34,663 nt of DNA. Origin: Muribaculaceae bacterium Zag1. Lineage in GTDB: Bacteria > Bacteroidota > Bacteroidia > Bacteroidales > Muribaculaceae. The notes beneath the pieces are model-generated. The model was not told the origin of the DNA and did no database searches. It saw only the letters and a program-made list of their open reading frames with translations. Shown piece by piece: positions 31,840 to 34,663 of the stretch (position 1 is its first letter; each line of letters starts with the position of its first letter). The stretch lies in contig NWBJ01000088.1 in the NCBI GenBank assembly GCA_002633115.1, positions 1 to 34,663 on the forward strand, read 5' to 3'. Made by a program: the position numbers and the translations under genes.

Positions 31840-32523
31840 TCAGTCAACAAATATTATTTCTTTGAAATCAAATACGCCTTTGAGGGCGTTGGCCTTGATG
31901 GCGGCATCGACAGCGCCCTCGGCAAATCCCATGCGCGAGAATGCTTCGTGGTACAACTTGATGCGGTCGCATTTTCCCTCAAATCCTGCGGTGTGGATGC
32001 CGGGAATCTCGCCGCAGCGCACAGCCGACACATCGGGCTTGAGACCGGTGTTGTCCTCTACGATGCGAGCCAGGGTCTTGGCGGTGCCGCTTGGGGCATC
32101 GAGCTTGTGGCAATGGTGCATCTCCAGCACATAAGGGCTGTAGCCGCCGGTGCGGGCCATCTTTTTGGTTATGAAATCGACAGCGGCGAATAGCAGATTC
32201 ACGCCTATCGAGAAATTTGACGAATACACGAGCGTGGTGCCGCGCTGGCGGAAATAGTCGAGAATCTCGTCGTGGATATCGTCCCAGCCAGTGGTGCCGA
32301 TGACTACGGCTTTGAAATTGTCGGCCAGGAATTTGTAATTGTCGCGGATCGCTTGCGGAGTGGTGAAATCGATGCACACGCAATGGCGGGCAGCCTCGGT
32401 GTCGATGGCTTGGATATCCTCGGTGGCTGCTACGCACTCTATGCCGCGCTCGAGGAGCACGGCTTCGACCATGCGGCCCATCTTGCCGTATCCGCTGATC
32501 ACTATTTTCAGATTGTTGTCCAT
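31840..32523 (-). CDS. dapB: 4-hydroxy-tetrahydrodipicolinate reductase
   Basis: NAD(P)H-dependent reductase forming tetrahydrodipicolinate. The 227-residue protein has the nucleotide-binding ISGYGKMGRMVEAVL (residues 9-22) and the DapB signature HHCHKLDAPSGTAKTLA with the catalytic His and Lys. Start MDNNLKIV chosen. It is somewhat short for DapB (E. coli 273), as usual in Bacteroidetes. It overlaps neither neighbour and lies 25 bases after lysC. Confidence 0.94.
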   Translation of the reverse strand: MDNNLKIVISGYGKMGRMVEAVLLERGIECVAATEDIQAIDTEAARHCVCIDFTTPQAIRDNYKFLADNFKAVVIGTTGWDDIHDEILDYFRQRGTTLVYSSNFSIGVNLLFAAVDFITKKMARTGGYSPYVLEMHHCHKLDAPSGTAKTLARIVEDNTGLKPDVSAVRCGEIPGIHTAGFEGKCDRIKLYHEAFSRMGFAEGAVDAAIKANALKGVFDFKEIIFVD

Positions 32524-32548
32524 ATTGATTGGGTAGGGGGATGGGCGG

Positions 32549-33904
32549 TTAATATTCAAACAGTATGTTGTGCATCTCTTGCAGCACCTCGTCGAGATTC
32601 TCGCGGTCGACCACAAAGCTGATGTTGACGCTGGATGCGCCTTGCGAAATCATGTAGACAGTGACATTGTTGAGCGATGCGAGGGCCCAGCGCAGCAGAC
32701 CGCGCTGGTTGGCCACATTCTTGCCGATGATCGACACTTGCGACTTGTCATCAAACACTCTCACCTCGGCAAATTCTGACAATTCCTCAACCACTTGGGT
32801 CAGGTCTTGGCCCGCATCCATGGTGATTGAGATATTGGCCTCAGAGGTGCTGATCAGGTCGACCGAGACATTGTGCTTGGCAAAAATCTGGAACACGCGC
32901 TGCAAGAATCCCGACACGTCAATCATCTTGGGCGAGAAGATGTTGAGCATCAAGATTTTCTCCTTGAATGAGATTGACTTGGCACCCTCCTCGATTTGGT
33001 CGCTCTGCAGGATGATGGTGCCGGGCGAGGTGGGATTCATCGAGTTGAGCACCTTGACCGGGATGTTTTTCTCGACGGCGGGTGCGATGGTCAGCGGGTG
33101 CAGCACCTTGGCTCCGAAATGGGCCATCTCGGCTGCCTCCTCAAATGCTATGCGCTCGATGCTGTGGGTGTTGGCCACGCGGCGCGGGTCGGCGGTCTTG
33201 ACGCCATCGACATCAGTCCAGATTTCGATGGTCTCGGCATTCATGGCCATGCCTATCAGCGAGGCAGTGTAGTCTGAGCCTCCTCGGCCCAGCACAGCGG
33301 CGTCGCCCTCGGGGGTGGTGGCTATGAATCCCTGGGTAATCACCACGGGGTATCCGGCATCGGTGCGCAGGGCGATTTTCTTGGGCACGAGCTCCTGGAT
33401 GGCCTCCATGTCGGGCTCGCCTTTGAGCTTGTCGCCGGTGACGATGATCATCTTGCGGGCATCAGAGAATCCGACGTTGATGCCTCGCTGGCGCATGGCG
33501 TAGCAGATCACAACGGATGATAGGCGTTCGCCATTGCTGATGATTGTGGCCTTGCTGCGCGGGGTGAGTTCGCCGAGGGTGCAGACAGCCTCGACGAACA
33601 CCTCGAGGTTGTGGCAGATGCGGTACACCTCTTCGAGGGCTTTCTCGCGCTCGGGGCCGTCGGGAATCAGGCCATTGATCACCGTGGTGTGGCGGTTGCG
33701 CAGGTCAGAAACCAGGGCTCGGGCGGTGGCTTCGTCTTTTTGCTCGGCCGCATCGGCGATTTGGTAGAGCAGGTCGGTCACTTTGGCCATGGCCGACACT
33801 ACGATTATGGGGTTTTTGTCGAGCTTGCTCTCCACAATGTTGATCATGCGGGAGATTGCCTCGGCATCGGCAACAGATGTGCCGCCAAATTTCATTACTA
33901 TCAT
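32549..33904 (-). CDS. lysC: Aspartate kinase
   Basis: Phosphorylates aspartate, the first step toward lysine, methionine and threonine. The 451-residue monofunctional kinase has VMKFGGTSVADAEAIS at the N-terminus, GFIATTPEGDAAVLGRGGSDYTA and IWTDVDGVKTADPR, and two C-terminal ACT-like regions from about residue 305 (MLNIFSPKMIDVSGFLQRVF and SIIGKNVANQRGLLRW) that usually bind the feedback inhibitor. It lacks a homoserine dehydrogenase domain. It follows the M20 peptidase across a 117-bp palindromic spacer. Confidence 0.95.
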   Translation of the reverse strand: MIVMKFGGTSVADAEAISRMINIVESKLDKNPIIVVSAMAKVTDLLYQIADAAEQKDEATARALVSDLRNRHTTVINGLIPDGPEREKALEEVYRICHNLEVFVEAVCTLGELTPRSKATIISNGERLSSVVICYAMRQRGINVGFSDARKMIIVTGDKLKGEPDMEAIQELVPKKIALRTDAGYPVVITQGFIATTPEGDAAVLGRGGSDYTASLIGMAMNAETIEIWTDVDGVKTADPRRVANTHSIERIAFEEAAEMAHFGAKVLHPLTIAPAVEKNIPVKVLNSMNPTSPGTIILQSDQIEEGAKSISFKEKILMLNIFSPKMIDVSGFLQRVFQIFAKHNVSVDLISTSEANISITMDAGQDLTQVVEELSEFAEVRVFDDKSQVSIIGKNVANQRGLLRWALASLNNVTVYMISQGASSVNISFVVDRENLDEVLQEMHNILFEY

Positions 33905-33945
33905 TTTGCGTATTGCGGGTTGTGGGTTATTGTCAAGTGGGATCG

Positions 33946-34016
33946 ATCGGTCGAGAATTTTCGAGAATTTTCGAGAGCTCTCGAGAATTCTCGAAATTGT
34001 CGAGAGAATCGAGGGC
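33946..34016. repeat. TCGAGAATTTT palindrome upstream of lysC
   Basis: Tandem units TCGAGAATTT and TCGAGAATTTTCGAGA converge on the palindrome CGAGAGCTCTCG (33972-33983), then mirror-image units follow. It can form a long imperfect hairpin in the lysC leader of the leftward transcript and could act as a terminator-attenuator between the peptidase and lysC. It is a further tandem-unit palindrome, with a different apex. Confidence 0.7.
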
Positions 34017-34021
34017 GAGGA

Positions 34022-34663
34022 TTATTTGAGCAGATGATACATGCGCTGGTAATTGTCGATGGCACGCTCGAGCTCAGAGAGCTCGACATATTCCTCGGGG
34101 CGGTGAGCCACCAGGATTGAGCCGGGGCCGCACAGGATTTTCTGCTCAAAATTGGTGAGTTGTGGGGCGTCGCTGCCAAAAGCCACCGTGGTGGTCTCGA
34201 ATCCGGGTAGGGTCAGATAGCGCATCGGGGTGTCGCCGCCGAGGCACTTCACCTCGACTTGCTCGCTGCGCATGCTCTCCATCAGCTCTACCACCATTTG
34301 GTCGCTGGCAAATGTGGTGCGGAAATATATGCGGCAGGTGAGCAGGGGGCTGAGTATGTTCTGCGGATTGTCGCTCTGCAGCTTGCCTACATTATAAGTG
34401 GTAGGGCCAAGCACCGGGTCGGCTGGGAAGCGCGTCTGGCGCAGCTTGAGCATCAGGTCGACAAATCTCTCGACTGCGCTGTCGCCCTGCCAGGGATAGC
34501 CCGAGTGGCACGGTTGCCCGTGGATGGTGACCTCAAAAGCCTTGGTGCCCTTGCTGGCGGTGACCATCTTGTTGTCGGTAGGTTCCCCCACGATTACCCC
34601 GCGCCCGCCGGGGTGCTGGCCATATTCCTGAGCTCCGTACGAGCCGGTCTCTTCGCCATAGAG
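34022..34663 (-). CDS. M20 family metallopeptidase, N-terminus beyond window (DapE/ArgE-like)
   Basis: The right-edge fragment of a leftward gene, 213 residues of the C-terminal two thirds. It starts at the window edge with LYGEETGSYGAQEYG, containing the catalytic Glu-Glu pair of M20 peptidases, followed by KAFEVTIHGQPCHSGYPWQGDSA, the dimerisation-domain His region, and a C-terminal catalytic block with CGPGSILVAHRPEEYV and a terminal His ligand. M20 enzymes remove acyl groups; the position upstream of lysC-dapBAD makes N-succinyl-DAP desuccinylase (DapE) likely, but acetylornithine deacetylase (ArgE) cannot be excluded. Confidence 0.85.
   Translation of the reverse strand, partial: LYGEETGSYGAQEYGQHPGGRGVIVGEPTDNKMVTASKGTKAFEVTIHGQPCHSGYPWQGDSAVERFVDLMLKLRQTRFPADPVLGPTTYNVGKLQSDNPQNILSPLLTCRIYFRTTFASDQMVVELMESMRSEQVEVKCLGGDTPMRYLTLPGFETTTVAFGSDAPQLTNFEQKILCGPGSILVAHRPEEYVELSELERAIDNYQRMYHLLK

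Overview
The window looks like chromosomal DNA from a Bacteroidales gut bacterium, perhaps of the Muribaculaceae group. Evidence: Bacteroidetes-type promoters (TAnnTTTG -7 boxes), a cvpA-sufBCDS cluster, a lipoprotein-type BamA/TamA homologue, a DUF4294 protein, a Rho factor with a very long disordered insertion, and rather GC-rich coding DNA. No phage or conjugative module is visible; most genes are housekeeping.

Layout: (1) 1-1101: a 264-bp nested palindromic element, an ACGGATTAC-type repeat, and a DUF4294 lipoprotein-sized secreted protein. (2) 1102-4143: nadB divergent from xerD, then a tRNA-Met (CAT) with promoter and terminator, followed by palindromic repeats. (3) 4144-10504: a leftward operon dpm-cvpA-sufB-sufC-sufD-sufS (polyprenyl-phosphate-mannose synthesis and Fe-S cluster assembly). 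(4) 10626-17267 rightward: tamL-like outer-membrane gene, a phosphoglycolate-phosphatase-like HAD gene, a HigB-type toxin wrecked by a second copy of the nested palindrome, its intact HigA antitoxin coupled to trmB, mrp and aroQ. (5) 17268-25629: rubrerythrin, an orphan DUF2791 (BrxC/BrxD-type) ATPase with a frayed 3' end, a secreted endonuclease I, a GNAT-like protein, a membrane-anchored pseudokinase, and rho. (6) 26053-27981: a PurF-like protein lacking its catalytic cysteine, plus a DEDDh exonuclease. (7) 28086-34663: a leftward lysine/diaminopimelate cluster M20 peptidase-lysC-dapB-dapA-dapD-aminotransferase-dapF, consistent with the succinylase route from aspartate to meso-diaminopimelate.

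The most unusual thing is the intergenic DNA. Nearly every gap between transcription units is filled by a different palindrome built from short tandem units (heptamers ATGAAAA, AAGTCAA, ATTACTC; 9-mer ATTACACGG; mixed GTAAGGACATAAG and GTAAGCAC units). Several of these unrelated arms share the same apex, CCATCCGGATGG, which also occurs at the base of the 265-bp nested palindromes. The repeats sit against stop codons, in two cases supplying the last codons of a protein (trmB, the lysine-cluster aminotransferase), and one palindrome lies inside dapF. The two copies of the nested palindrome differ by a compensatory base pair in their stems, so the pairing itself appears to be maintained. One copy has destroyed a toxin gene while leaving the antitoxin.

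All calls are from reading the sequence; no database search was run.
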